From assembly GCF_024713945.1 (NCBI RefSeq), contig NC_134681.1:372001-436000 (forward strand): a stretch of 64,000 nt of DNA, written 5' to 3'. The stretch comes from Dermatophagoides farinae. Its lineage: Eukaryota > Arthropoda > Arachnida > Sarcoptiformes > Pyroglyphidae. The translations under genes and the position numbers were made by a program. Below the pieces are notes generated by a model. The model had not been told where the DNA came from. It did not search any database and was given only the letters and a program-made list of their open reading frames with translations. Numbering within the stretch: position 1 is the stretch's first letter; each line of letters opens with the position of its first letter. Below are positions 24,573 through 40,400 of the stretch, piece by piece.

Positions 24573-27500
24573 TTAATTTTATTCACCATCATCACTATAG
24601 TTTGGTTTTTTTTCATTTTCATTTCATTTTATTTTGATATTCTATTAGCTTTGTATTGATGTGCGTGTCTAGTTGTGTGTGTGTGTGTGTGTGTGTGTGT
24701 GAGTGCGACTTGTAAAATTTATTTTCATTACACGTTATCTTTCGTTTTTTTTTTGGTTTATCATTCAAATTCATTAGGTATTTATGCATGTATGTTTTTT
24801 TTCTCATTATCAAATGATGTGATAATTTGTTGAAAAATTGTCTTTCATTAATGAGTTTTTTTTTGGTTACCTTTCATTCAATGATTCAGTGGTTAAATGA
24901 TACCAATCGAGCATCTGTGTGTGTGTGTCAATTATATTAATTGAAATTTTAGATTAGCTGCTAAATTTAAAAAAAAAAATTCTGTGAATCAACAATATTC
25001 ACCAAAAAAAAAAAAAAAAATGAGAAGGGTAGAATGATAATAGAAAAAATCATCAACATTTATGATCATTGATGTTGCCGGTCGGTCGATCGTTTGGTCG
25101 ATTTGTTGGTCAAGCCAGAAACCAGAAAAAAATAGAAAAAAAAATTATTTTCATTCAATGTAGAAAAAAAATACTTTATAACCGTATCATAAAACCAAAA
25201 ATTTTACGCCAACCAACTAACCAACGCCATGATCGACATCGATAATGATGATGATGATGATGATAATCATGGTGATGATGATGAACAGAATGTATGTGTG
25301 TGTGTTTATAGACAACACAAATGTAAAACTTTCAGATATGAAATGACCGTTTTTTTTTCTTACATTTCTAATTTCATAATCTGCGTATATTGTGTGTGTG
25401 TGTGTGTGTGTGTGTGATGTTTATTATTGTTCAGCTCATCATGGTAGATACATAGATGTTGCGATGTTTTTTTTTAAATTTGGCTCACTAATGGTTAATT
25501 GTTGTTGCTTTTGATGATTTCAATTGAAAACATAAAAAAAAGTGACACACATAAACGGGTGAAAAAAAAACATTTGATATCAAAGTATGATCAGTTTTTT
25601 TTTGTAATCAAATATCGAGGCTAAAAAACAAAAACAAAAACCGCAAATATTTTTTTTCTACGTTCTTTTTTTGTTTTTTTTCCTTTGCACTCTAGAATTT
25701 GATTGAATTTTTTTTTTCATTATAATTCTCAATGTAAATATTTGTGATATTGATAAATGATCAATATTCGTGAACATGACAGCAGTATTCAAGTGGAATT
25801 TTGTTGCATCAAAAATGATTGAATAATGGGATGGGATGAACAAAAAAAAAAAATTTTTTTTTTTTGGTTTTTTTTACGTAGAAAAAAAAATCATACCTAC
25901 TATCATCGCTACTATCATCGGCGTCAATTTTTTTCATCGTCGTTGTCGTTGTCGTCGTCGTCGTACAAACAAATATGAGATATAACCACAATGATGGCCA
26001 TAAAATTTTTTTTTTCAGAATACACACACAAACATCAGCCAACTGGATATTATAGACAAAAACGAAAAAAAAAATCCGACAATCATTGACTTTCGTTGTC
26101 TTTGGATTTGTATGGATTTTTTTTTTGTTGTTTCATTTTCTTTTCTCGTGTAAAAAAAAAATTTCTGTGTGTGTCTGTGTGTGTGTGTGTGTGTGTGCGG
26201 GTGGATTGGATAAAATAAAAATCTCAATAATAATGATAATAGGAAAATGATTGCAAAGTTGAAATTTAATGATTTATAGCACCATCATCATCATTATTAT
26301 TATTACTCTTTGTTCGTTGAATGATAATTATGATAAACTGCATGTATTCTAGATTGATATTGATTATAAAAAATTTTACTATTACAATGACAATAAATTG
26401 TGGATTATTATAATTCAAATGAAAATGAAGAGAGAGAGAGAGAGAGAGAAAAAAAAACAAATCGTTTATTGATTATATTGATAAATATATGGATTATCCA
26501 TTTGTTTTTGTAATTAAACAATTTTGGCAATTAGTTTTAACTTCTTCTTTTTTTTGTTATATGACAATTAAGATGAAAACAACAACAACAACCAAAAAAA
26601 AAAAAAAACTACTACACTAGAAACAGGCAGGATATAGGTAGAGAAAAATAAAAAAAAAATTCACCAGTCCAATCCAATTAACCTAATAAATATATACAGA
26701 AGAGCTATATATATGGTCATAAACCACAGAGATATATAATATAAACTACTGTCTATTTATTTTAGTGAATGAAAATGATTCGTTCAGTTTTAGAATATGT
26801 GTATATGAGTATGTACCACCATTTTTTTTTTGTTATTAATATTCAAATGATGAAATGAATTAATGTAATGGATCAGAATTCAGATATTCTTTCATATCAT
26901 TTTTATCATTATTCATTCATTATATATGAAAATTGTCAATAATAATAATAATAAAAAAAGAAAAAAATCATTCTCCACCTCATTCCTACTGGCTACCTAT
27001 CATAATTAATAAAAGTGTGTTTGTATTAATAATAAAACCAAAAAAAAAAAAAAATTTCTAGGTAACCAGAAAAAAATTGAAATATTTTTTTTGTTTGTTT
27101 GTTTGGGAATATCATATTTGGAATCATTTTTTTTTTTGGCTGTGAACTAAATTGTTTTATTATAATTCTTTACATTACAACAGACACACACACACACGCA
27201 CACATTATTGTGGTTGTAATCAAAAAAAAAAAAAAAAAAAACCAGAAGTCAACTCACAATCTATACGTAATTTGGTATATTTTATATATATTCATTTTAA
27301 GCCACTGGACAAAATAAAAATAAAAATAAAAAAACAAACCATGTCGTATATAAATATACACCTATATATTGTGTTTTCTTTATGGCCTCAGTTTTATTTC
27401 TTTCATTCATTTTCAAATATTATTATTATTATTATTATGATAATGATGACCCTTTTGTTTTTTGTTTTTTTTTGTTTTTGCTCAGATAATTTTGTCATCA

Positions 27501-29248
27501 AATCCAGAAATAAAACCAAAGAAGAAAAAAGAAAAAAAAATATTCATAGATGGAATATATTTCTGATAAAAGAACAAAAAAAAATATCTCCATATTATTC
27601 CTATGAGACTAGTTACCCAATGTTTTTGTGTGTGTGTGTGTGTGCGAATGGTTGGGTTCATTATTTTCGATGCGGTTATATTTCGGATATATGATTCGAT
27701 TTCTGTTTGATCTTGGTGTGTGTGTGTGTTATTATATATTCACCAAGACCATACATAGCAATTCAATATCTGTGTTTGACACCAGTGAAAAAAAAACAAG
27801 TTAAAATCATGTCACACAAAAACATCTTATATTCATTCTCCCAGATGAGCATTTTGTTTTTCGATTTCCAAAATGTTATAGAAAAATTACAGGGCCCCCC
27901 CAAAAAAAACCATCAAAATAATGATAACCAGCAAATTATCAGTTTGATTTTTTTTCTGACGTTATTGCTAAGTTTTTGATTCCCGAATGATGATGATGAT
28001 AACGAGGATAATTCAAAAAAAAGATGGAAAATTTTTTCCATCATTGTTGTCGGTTGTTGTTGATTCGATTTGTCGCCAATAATAATGGAAAAAATGAATA
28101 ATACAAGAAAACATGATAATTGTAATTGTCTATATTAATCCATAGAGAATATGAATGATTCAACCACCAATGATTATTATCATCATCATCATCCTGATAT
28201 TGTTGTATGATGTTTTGATATGTACAAAACATTTTTGTTGTTGTTGTTGTTGTATTTCATGTGTGTGTGTGTGTTTTGTCAGGGCTGCTAATTGCTCCAT
28301 AGTCATCATCATCATCGTCATCTTCATCTCAATCTCATAATCATTATTATGATGACCAGAAAAAAAAATGCTGTCGATATTAACACAAATTCAACATCTC
28401 AATGTTGATGATCAAATATTTGATTTCTTCTTTCTTCATTTATTGTTTTGTTTTTAAAAAGATCAAGACAAGAATCACAAAAGTTATGACATAATCCATT
28501 GTTTATATTATATATAAACAACAAACAAACAAAGCAAAAAAAAAAAAAAACAAAACGAAAATCTGAACTTCGTACATTTTCATCGTTATTTTTTTTGTCA
28601 TTCTAATTCCTGGATGACAAACCAAGTGTTTTTTGCTGTTGTTGTTGTTGTTGTTGCAATGTTTTCAAAGAAATCTAGGCCTAAAAATTTTTCATTTTAG
28701 ACGTCATCATCATCATAGACCTAATGACCTAATGTTTCAACAAAAACAAAAAATACTTTGATGACTTTGTTTTTCTTCTACATACAACCAATGTGTCACC
28801 CAGAAAAAAAAACAAGACAACATAAAAAAAAAGATATTGATCATCACCTGTCGCCAAATATTGTCGCATGTTGTTCAAAATAATAATAAAATACACGTAC
28901 AATATGATGACAAAAGTCAAAAAAAAGCCACTTGGTCAATCCGTCAATCAGTCAGTCAGTCATTCAGTCAGCCAAGTTGGTTTTATTCTACTACCCTATT
29001 CGGTAGTTTGAGACTGAGGCCAAAAAGCAAAAAAAAAAATCAATCGGTCCGACTTGATGACTTATTCGTTGTCGTCATCATCATCATCATCATCATCATC
29101 TTGGATCGCGGCAATTTTTCATCTAAATTTCTTTATTTTATGATTATTTGTCTTGATACTTTCAAACAACAGCAACAAGGTTTAAACACACAAATACATT
29201 GGTTCGGCACTTTTTTAATTCTTGGGCACGCTGGGGTGTTGTTTTTAG

Positions 29249-29292
29249 CGGTGTGGTGGTGGTGGTGGTGGTGGTGGGATGAGGGGGTTCTG
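29249..29292 (+). repeat. G-rich (GGT)n tract
   Basis: The block reads agcggtgtggtggtggtggtg and continues to gtgggatgaggggg, giving many closely spaced GG and GGG runs on the plus strand. It is one of the most G-dense spots in the window and could form a two-tier quadruplex. Confidence 0.85.
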
Positions 29293-29672
29293 AAATGTTT
29301 ACTGTTTGCATATATGTTCTAAGGTAAGTAGAAAAAAGGTGCTTATTGTTTTAAAGTAGAAAAAAAGGCAATGTATGCCAACATTGAATATTCACAAACA
29401 CCGACACGCACACACACACAAACACACAGGTAAATACGAACTGTCGGTGTGTATATGTTTTCGAAAGAAAGATCAATTGAACCTAGTTTTGATTTTTTTT
29501 GTTGTTGTTCGTTTCGTTCATTTATTTCGTTGAAAGTTATCACAGCAAAGATTGAAGAATTTTAATTCTTTCAGGGCTGCTAGATTGCAGAAAAAAAGAG
29601 AAAAAGTCATCACTTTTTTTCATATATACATTGTATATTAGATAAAGTGATTCTTGATGAATTTCTCGTAGC

Positions 29673-29704
<32 letters not shown>

Positions 29705-31681
29705 CGACGACAGTAAAAGAAATCAGAGAGAAAAAACATTGATCTAAATGTGATAAAAATAAATAAACAGCCATGTTTACACAATGTAAACATGCACAAT
29801 TATACGAAAATGCATTTGTGGCAGTAGCTTGAATGAAAAAAAAAACAAAACAGAAAAAGAGATAGATAGAGAGAGAGAGAGAAAAAAAAACACCTTGGAT
29901 AATGGATCGTTAAGAAACAAAACGAAAATGAAATGAAAAAAAACTGTTAAAATTGATTGACGAATTGAAATACACATCATTGAATCCATTATCATCATTA
30001 ATATTTTAATGGATAGATTTAAAAAATAAAAAAAAGCAATTATCAGACCCGTTAGCAGCGAATAATGATGATGATGATGATTAATTTTCACTGCAACGAC
30101 TTCAAATAAAAATCAAATCTCGGTTTCATTGGACATTTCATTCATTGAATGAATTAATTTTAAATTTCAAAATTTAATGATACATGAATGGCTGTGGACA
30201 ATAATAATCACATAAACTTTCTTTGCAACACCAAAAAATAAAACAACGGACAAAGATTTACCGAACAAGAACAAAAAAATTCTTAATAACTGATGATGAT
30301 GATGATCATAATAAAAACGGTATATACAATGGTCAATGTTTTCGGCAATTTTTATTTGGTCTTTTTTTTTATTATCGAATCGATTAAAGCTGACCCGAAA
30401 CAACAACAACAACAACAACGACAGATTCTTTCGGTTTGGCTTGGTGACAAAAAAAAATGAAAAAGACACTTGACTTCGGTCATATCATATCATGCGTTTG
30501 TGTGTGTCATTAAGACACTCTACACTGATGACAATTCTGTTGTTCGTTTTTGGCCAAATATGATATGTAGAAAGGAGAGGAGGGATAACAATCTAATAGT
30601 TCTAACAGGTATTGGCTAGCATGGTCTTAAATTTCCAAGAAACTTAAGACATAAAAGTCATAAAAAATTTTCTTTTCTTTTGAAGTTTGCATTTGTTTGT
30701 TTGTTTATAATTTGAAAACAAAACAAAACAAAACAAAACAAAAAAAAATTTAACCGAGAAAATTCCTGAATATTTTTTTCTTTTTTTTGGCTTGACCTCA
30801 GTCGTATGATGATTGAAAAGTTTTCCAAAAGTTTTCATTCTCGACAAAACAAAACAAAAAAAAATTCTATCAATAAAAATTTTAAAAGCTAAAAAAAAAT
30901 TCACATTATTTTATCGAAAAAAAAATAAAATAAAATAAAATTATTGATAGGCGTTTTCCTGAAAAAAAAAAATTTTTTTTTTCCATTCAATCGATTATTA
31001 TGTAAGCATCATCATCCCAAACAAACAACAAGCAAATTTTTTGTTGTTTTTTTTTTTTGCAAAGAACAACAAATAACCACCACCACCACCACCAATATCA
31101 AACATGGATCATCATCATCATCATCATGTGTAAATTTCAACATTAACACCGAAAATCATCACCATCATCGACCATCTTCCTGTATGATGCTTGCAATTTT
31201 TTTTTCTTCACTTTTTCTATTAGGTTATTTTTTTTTTTAATGTTGACATTGTCGTCATACATAAACACACACACACACACACACACCAGAAATACACAAA
31301 CTATTGGGATGGTTGATTTTCAGTCATATATATCCTACATGATGTTGTTGGTGTGTATATTATCGGTTACCCTGGTAATCGTACTGGATGCATCTATCGA
31401 TCAATAATGATGATGATGATGATGATGAGATCGTATCCCGTAAAACATAATGTTCACTATATGTCATTATTTTTTTTTTTTTGAGCTAGATGCTGAAATT
31501 TTTTTTTTTTTTTTTTTTTTGGTTTTATTTGGAGATATTGTATAGTATGTTTGCTCTAAATTTTGTTTCGTTTTTGTGTTCATCTATAATTCACACAATG
31601 GCAACAAAAGATTATTATTTATCATCAATATTTGTTGAAACTTTTTCATTACAGAATTTTTCATTTGTTATTATCATCATA

Positions 31682-31803
<122 letters not shown>

Positions 31804-32232
31804 TTCTCTCTAAATTTATTAATATATCATGTTTATGGAATAAATTCATTTTCATTTCAAAATTAAAACATGTTGATGTGATGAAAAAATGGCAAATGAA
31901 CGAAGAAACAAAAAAAAAAATTCCGGAAAAGATTCCCAAAAAAAAATCCATATTGCCAATATATGTGTGTGTGTGTGTGTCTACGCATCTTTTTTTTCCC
32001 AAAATATTTCTCTCATTCCCATCATTTATTTTTTTTTTTTTTTTTTTTGGTTATTCCATTCTGATAACAACAAAGTGGGACGTACCTGGCATCGATTATG
32101 TTACGCCTTCATGTATTGGTTACAATTATGTTCATAGGCGTTGATCAAAATGACTGTAGGCGGAGTATTGTATCATTTTTATCTTTAAAATAAATGATGA
32201 TGATATCCTATGTTCAACAAATAAAAAAAAAC

Positions 32233-32250
32233 GGCAATAACGTTATTGCC
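32233..32250. repeat. Perfect 18-bp palindrome flanked by A and T runs
   Basis: The sequence ggcaataacgttattgcc is its own reverse complement. It is preceded by [13 protein letters not shown] followed by a run of T, so the dyad extends weakly into the A/T flanks. It lies about 650 bases upstream of the caudal start codon. Confidence 0.8.
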
Positions 32251-32903
32251 ATTTTTTTTTTTTGGTTTTGGTTTTTTTTCTTGTTGTTGTTGTCGTTGTT
32301 GTTGTTGTATTTGTTCTACTTCTATTTATTTGTGCGTGTGTGTGTGTGTGTGTATGTGTGTGTGTGTGTGCTAGTTAACATACAATGATAACGAAAACGT
32401 CTACAAAAATAGTGAAACAAAAAGTGAAACTTGGCAAAACAGATTTTTTTTTATTTTTATTTAATACTGTTGTTGTTACTTGTTTCATTTCAACCACATA
32501 CACATACACAATACACATACACACATATCCAAACATACAAACAAACATGCCACAAAAACCAAAACGAGACCATTCGAATCAATTCATTCGACCAATTTCT
32601 AATTGACAAATTGTATGATGTATATAATAATAATAATATATATCATATAGTCATCATCAACATCATCATAATAATAATAATAATTTGACAATGAGAAGTT
32701 GGTTATGTTTTCATATTTTTTTTTCCTAAGACTTGATTTTCTATTTGCTGAATCATGTGTTTGTGTTTGTATATGTGATTGACTTGTGATTTTCGATGGA
32801 TTGACCATTATTTTTTTTTTGCAATTCGATTGAATTTATCAATAAAATTTTTGTTGTTGTTGTTGTTGTTGGAAAAATTAAAAAAAAATTGAAAAAAAAA
32901 CAA

Positions 32904-35900
32904 ATGGTAGTGTATAATAGTGGTCAAATATCAACGACAACGACGACGACAACAACACTAACAAATGATTTAAATATCGAACCATTGTCATTGATTAATG
33001 AACAAATCATGTTTCAGAATACACAAACAGAAACTATACAAATTAAACAAGAATCATCATTATCATCACCTGTTAATGCTATGAAAACAACAACAACAAC
33101 AACACCAGCATCAGATTTATCAATTAAACATGAACCAAATTTATCGCCAAATAAAGAATGTTCAAAAAATTTAAATTTACATAAACAACCACAAACAGAT
33201 GATTCATTGGTACATTATCCACATGAAACTGAAGATAATTTTTCCATTTCTGACAATAAAATTCATTCGAATTCCAATATTGTAGACATGATGACACATG
33301 GTACAAATGGATCAACATCATCAACGACATCATCTGCATTACATCATACGAATACGGATACAGAATCACCGATGATTGCATGTCAACAGTCAAATTATAT
33401 TAATCGTCACCATCCTATGTATTCTACTAGTGGTACTACTAATAGTTTTTTTAATTCATCTACTAACGCCCAATATAATCATCATCATCATTCGGCATCA
33501 TCAACATTAGTGATGACACCAATATCATCACCATTTTATGATGATGCGGCAACCAGTAGTACTGGTCTATCAGCAACATCGGCAATCACGATGACAGCCA
33601 GTGAGAATAATACAAGTCATTTGATGTCACAATCGGCACATCATCCTTGGCTTCAAACAATGGCCCGGAATAATCATCATCCTCATCATCATCATCATCA
33701 TCATCATCAAAATCCTCATTATGCAACATATTCAGAAATGTCGGCCACAAATGATTGGCCAAATGTTCCCGCTTTTGCAACACCAAATGTAAATTCATTT
33801 ACATCGGCAACGGCAAATTCTCCACTTGCAACTTACCATCAAATAGCATCATATTCAAATCAAATTGGTACGGTTTATACACATCCTCATGGTCCATACG
33901 CACATCGTAGTTCGAATAATGGATTGGATTTTTATAATTATCCTTCCTATACACATACACATCCATTTTTTCCATCACCAAGTTCAACGGGAATGACATC
34001 GGCTTCTGGTGGATCATTTCCACCATTGACCGTTGGAACGGAAGAATCACCAGTGGGTACGGCGATTTATCCAACAACAACAACATTTGGTCATATAAAT
34101 TCAAGTCCAGATTCAGGTGTAACTGGTTCAAGCGATAGTAATGAATCACCAGTATCATTGAATGGATCGACAATTCATTCATTTGGCAATCAATATAGTA
34201 GAACGGATAATACAATACATTCATCAATGACGCCGATTATAAATCGATCATTACCATCAAATGGTAATGATTTATGTATTGGTTTTATTAAATCAGGATC
34301 AGATACATCACCATATCTATATTCAAATGTGGCTAATTCAGCTAACAATGCTGCTACTACTGTTATTAATGGCTATCAAACAATTAATGTTGATGATGAA
34401 CAAAATGATGTTCAACAAGGAAAAAGTTTACAATCACAAACGGCTAGTAATAATGATGATGATGATGACGATGGTAATAATAACATTAATAATTCTCATC
34501 ATCATCATCATCATCATAATCATCATCAACAACAACAACAACAACAACATCAAAAATCAACGATTTTAGTCAATAATATAACAACCATAGAAAATGATCA
34601 TCCAAATACAAATAGCCAAACAAATAATCACAATAATAATCAAAATAGTAAACCAACATTTGAATGGATGAATAAATCAGCCAATTCAAATTCATCACCA
34701 TCAAGTACAGGTAAGATAGATATAGATATAGACATTTATTAAGTTTAAAAAATTTTTTCATCATCATTTCATTAATGACGGTAATCATTACTATGCGAGA
34801 ATTTCACATTGCTTGCAGAGAGAGAGAGAGAGAGTGAGAACAATTATAATGAAGCGACTGAATGGCATTTTTTTTTTTTTTGTCACAACAGCACGACAAT
34901 GACCTGACGCAAGTGTAGAAAAGATAGAAAAAAAAATATCTTCACTCTTTGTTCGAAAGGCCAAAGAAAAGGTCAAATGATCGAACAAGAAAAGAGCTAC
35001 AAAGATTAGACAGACAAACAAACAAAAAAAGCGCGGCAATAGAACAGAGAGAGAGAGAAAGAAAATTTTTAGAGAGTTAAAAAAATATGAATCTGAATAT
35101 GAATTTTTCACTGTACTGGCGGTGAATTTTTGTTTTGTTTTTGTTCTTTTTTTTTTGGCGACAAAAACCGAAAAAAAAATTCTGCAGTTTCTTTTATTTA
35201 GCTCGCAATTGTACTTTCGATTTTTTTTTGTTTCTTTCACTGTTTCTTGTTGATTGTCATAAATTTTGATGATGATCATTGCAATTCTATGTGGGTGAAT
35301 GTCGAATGTGTTGAATCGGAATCTTCATCATCATGTCAACAGTGATGGTGAAAAAGAGAAAAAAAATGATGATGACTAAAAAAATCCACTGTGCCTAGCC
35401 TATTTTGATTATGGGATAGAATCTTTTTCAGAATCGTATTTTTGATTATTGTACCCAAGGGTCATTTCATGATGATTATGTGGATTCATTTTTACATTTT
35501 CTACTACATTCTATTATGCAGAATAATAATCATCAACATACACACACATGCACAAACGAAAATCATCAATGATGATGATTCAAACCCAAAATAATAATAT
35601 ACATTAAAATGAATCTGAATTTTTTTTTTGCCATTTCATTGTGTTAAATTACAAAAAAAAAACAGAAAAAGAAAGAAAGAAAAAAATGAATGAAATTTTA
35701 ATTGAATTTCAAACCAAAATGTGATGTGGCCATGATCAAATGATCATTTGCATACGAAAAAAAACAAACAAATGTGCAAAAAAAAAATATTCGAAAATTG
35801 AATATCACTGTCATCATCAAATGTGTGATGATGATGATGATGATGATGAGGTAGTTTATTTTCTTCCTATGATTTTTTTTCGTTGTAAAAGTTTACCTTA

Positions 35901-37422
35901 AAATAGCTTTTCTCTTCTTTCTTTTTTTTTGTTGTTGTTTTTTACCATTTTTGTTGTTGTTTTCCAATCGGTTTGATTGGATGCATTTCAAACACATGAT
36001 GACATTGAACACGTCATTTTTGAGTGTGTGTGTGTGTGTGATATGAGTTTGTTTACATGTTTTTACTATTGGTGTTTTTCTCATCACCATTGAACAAGGA
36101 AAGCAAAAAAAAAAAAGAAAAAAGTGTCAATTTTCAAGCCAATTGGTTTGTAAAAAAAAAAATCTTTGGTTTGTGCGTGTGTGTTTATGTTTCATTACAA
36201 GTATTTTTTCAACAAAACAAAAACAAAAAAATAATTCAAGATTCACAGTGGAAAAATCTGCTTTTTCTTCTATTCATCAGCATTAAAACTGTGTTCCCGA
36301 TACCCGATTGCAATCAAACACATTGGTATAAACGAATAAAGTTTATCTGAATGAATGAAAAAAAATTGATGCTAATGTATCTAGTGTTTATTACATTTGA
36401 TTTGATTTGATTTAAAAAAAAATTTGAAATTCAAGAATGACCAATCCCTTCTATTGCTGCCTGTTGGTATTGTATGGCCATTTGGATAATAATAATGACG
36501 ATGATGGTTGATGATGATGATGATGATCATAATCAATCTATGATGATGGCCAATAAATAAAACAACAACGATTTGACCTGTAAGGTGAAATATTTTTATG
36601 TTTTAGCGGCTTACATAAAGACATTCAACAACAGCAACAACAACAACAACATTTGACAGTGAGAAAGAAAAGAGAGAGAGAGAGAGAGAGAGAAATGTGA
36701 AGGTATAATTTTCATTTGAAAAATTCAAGCTCAATGAATTTGAATGTAAAAAAAGAATGTTGATTATATAAACAACCAATACACCTAATTTAATTGATCT
36801 CAACGATGATGATGATGATGTGAAACAAAAAATTTTTTTTTTTGTGTGCTGAAAACATCAATGATCAATTGGTCAATGTACAAACATTAAAAAGCAAAGT
36901 AAGAAAAAAAAATTTTTTTTTTTGGTCATAAATTATTTCCATTTCAGTATTATTATTATACGCGACAATTCCATCGGAATTTTCTTTCTCGCCTCATCAT
37001 CATCATCATCATTCATTCAGTGAAGCGAAAAAAAAATTCCAATTTATTCCTGAAAAAAAAGTAACACTATAAAAAAAATTAGTATAAAATTTATCCAGAA
37101 TTAAATGAATGAATGAATGAATGATGTATGTTTGGCTCAAGGCGAAACTCTTTTCAATTTCTCTCTTTTTTTTATTTTGATGATGATGATGATGTGGATT
37201 TTATTTCATTTATTTTTTAAGTTTTCTTTATATGCATACATTTTCTAAGATCTCATAAAAGGTGAGAGATCCGAAAATTGAGATTTTTTTTTTCTTCACT
37301 TTTGCAGAAAAAAAATAAATAAATATTCAAATATTCAAAGCTTTTCATTAAGCAAAAACAACAACAACAACAACAACAAACATTATTTGCATACAATAAC
37401 AATTGGGTGCAATGCATAAACA

Positions 37423-37454
<32 letters not shown>

Positions 37455-40400
37455 ATTGCATATTCGCCCAATTGCCCTTTTTTTATGAATCCATAATATC
37501 AATATATCGATCTCAATATCCTCCTCCCCATTGCCTCCCCTTCTCAAGAAATTGTTAATACAATACAAATGATTCGATTCACTAGAATGGAAAATAAAAT
37601 AATCATCATCATTGATCGACGCGTGTGTGTGATGTCCGTAAATCAGCTTATTTTTTTTATTTTTTTTTTTTTTTGAATCATCAAGAAATTTATTTCTTTC
37701 TTTTTTTTATTTTGATGATGATCATTTTGGATGAAAAAAAAACAATGATATTAATGAAGAATTTCGTTTTTTTTTTCGCTTGTCACTTTTGATTATAATG
37801 ATGATGATAATGAGCACCATCATTATTATTATTGATGATCAAATTCAATTGTTTTTAATGATATTATATTTCATTAGTTTTTTTTGTACATTTTCTTTTG
37901 ATACAATGTTTTTCTTGTTGTTGTTGTTGTTGTTGCTGGTAGAACAAAAAAATAAAGTTTTATTGCTTGTCACACGCACACACACACACACAAATAACTC
38001 ATTGACTGGTCAAAATGTGTGATATATTCACAGGACAATGAATTAGCATCATTATCAATAATGTAAGAAATTTCTAGATATTCTAAAAACGAACCAGATT
38101 CTCTATCTAATGGTTATCCACATTAAATATATTTATTTATATATGTGATTCTGATTCAATCAATTTTAAATGGATGAAATATTTGTATGTTTTTGTGACC
38201 ATTGTTGCCCATTGTGGTTTGTTGTTCAAATCATGTTTTAATCAAATAAATTGAGATGTCTAATTTTGTACATTTATATGTGTGTAAATTTATTGTTGTT
38301 GTTGTTTTTTGTCATAGTTATAGTACAACAATATTGTACCAATTGAATGACCAAAGAAGAACAAGAAAAAAAATTGTGAACAGATGTGAAGGTTATAACA
38401 TTATTATAATATATATAATCGGTCAATTGAAAAGCCAAATGGTTGACAATTTGACAAATTTTTTTTTCTCTTTGGTTCAGTTTTATTTTGTCACACTATC
38501 ATTTTATTTTATTTTATATAAACCAGCAAAAAAAAAGATCTACAATATTGTTATTATATTATATTTACGGATAGAAAAATCCCAAATACACGCATTAATC
38601 TCTTTTTCTATCTCTCTGTACTTGCGTGTATGTGTGTGTGTGTGTGTTTGCTTGTGATGTGCATGTCAATTTTTACCCAATTTTTTTTCGTATTTATTAG
38701 CTAATCCAAATAACAAATTTTGATTCCAATTTTTTTTTCGTATTTATATACTATATATATTGGATCAATTTTTTTTGCTAATCAATTCATTTAAATTTTT
38801 TTTTTTTGGTTATTATTTTGTTGTTGTTAACAGGAAAAACTCGAACTAAAGATAAATATCGTGTTGTTTATACAGAAAATCAACGTATAGAATTGGAAAA
38901 AGAGTTCATGTTTTCACGTTATATAACAATTAAACGGAAATCCGAATTGGCTAGCCAACTTTTATTATCTGAACGACAGGTAAGCATTATCATTTTATTT
39001 TATTTTATTTTTTGTAAATTGAACATCATAGAAACGAAATTTGAAACAAACAAACAAACAAAAAAATAAAAAAAAATAACTGGGCGATACACACATACAC
39101 ACGTATTATATATATGAAATGAATGAATGAACCTATATATATTATATATTGTTTTGAAACAAAAATTTGAATTATACATACAATATATAAATATGAACCA
39201 AGCAACCGAAAAAAAATAAGCCGTATAAAACACACAAAAAAACAAATGTGCACACACTACACAGAAACATAAAAAAAACCAGTATTTATCGCGTTAATCA
39301 TATCATCAATCAGTATAGTTTTCAGGTTTTTTTTCTCTCTCTCTCTCTCTCCACAGTTACAGCCCACAAGGATCAAACAACACAATCGATGATGTTTGAT
39401 AATGATGATGATGATGTTTGATGATGATGATGTTGGCAAACAACAACAACAACAACAACAAAAAGAACATTCATTTCATTCCATTTGAAGTGGATCATAT
39501 ATATAGCCAATGTATATTTTTATTTGACATGAAAAGTAGTATTTATCTCATCTCAATATATATGTTTTAAGGAGATCACATTGTTGTTATCGATTATATT
39601 TTGCCAATATAGCCAATTGTATGTGTGTGTGTTTGATGTGCTGTCAATGATTTTTTTTTTTTTTACTTTTGGAGGCCGTTCTTTATTCCATGTAGTGAAA
39701 GATGATCGTTTTGATCAAATACCAGCGCGCACACACACATTTATATATATTATTTATGATCTCTGATTGACAATTTATTATTTATTTATTTCGTTCGTTC
39801 GTTCGTTCATTCGTTTATTTCGTTCAGTCTCCAGGTCAACTGGCAAAATTTTCTTCTTTTTTTTCTTTCTTATTTATCACGTTCATCCATAGATGAACTG
39901 AATAAAATGAATGTGAATGAAAAAATGTCATTTCATAAGAACCACCTCTTAATACAAATTTTTTTTTTGTTCGCTCTTTTGACTTGATTTAGTATATAAT
40001 CATAAATCAATCACACAAAAACAAAAAAAAAACATTGATATATTTACCTGATGATTGGATGATGATGTAATTAATTGTTTTTTTTGTTTTTCAAATCATC
40101 AAGGTAAAAATTTGGTTCCAAAATCGTCGTGCAAAAGATAGAAAACAATCAAGAAAAAAAGAAGAAATAGCTAAAAAGAATAAAGAAAAAACAACAGGAC
40201 GAAAAAATGCAACAACAACAACATCAGTAACAACTACCGGTATTCTGGATGGATCAATTATGATGAATAATAATTTAACAACAACAGCAGCAGCAGCAGC
40301 AGCCGCCGCCGCAGCAACAACAAATATTAATGGTGATCGATATGAACCATCATCATCATCTTTGACCGGTATTGCCGGTGCATTAATTTCGGATAATAAT

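Noticed and set aside
27152-27694. 180-codon plus-strand open frame
   Set aside because: It starts at a non-ATG-like site among CA and A runs and is rich in Lys, Ile and Phe as expected from AT-rich DNA. No motif is present.
28837-29322. 161-codon plus-strand open frame with Ser-Gln-Ser repeats and a Trp run
   Set aside because: Its notable parts come from (CAGT)n, (ATC)n and (GGT)n repeats. No family motif or splice structure supports it.
33124-34569. Minus-strand and alternative-frame ORFs inside caudal exon 1
   Set aside because: They are shadows of the real frame. Their Met/Leu/Asp runs are the complements or frame shifts of CAT, CAA and TCA repeats.
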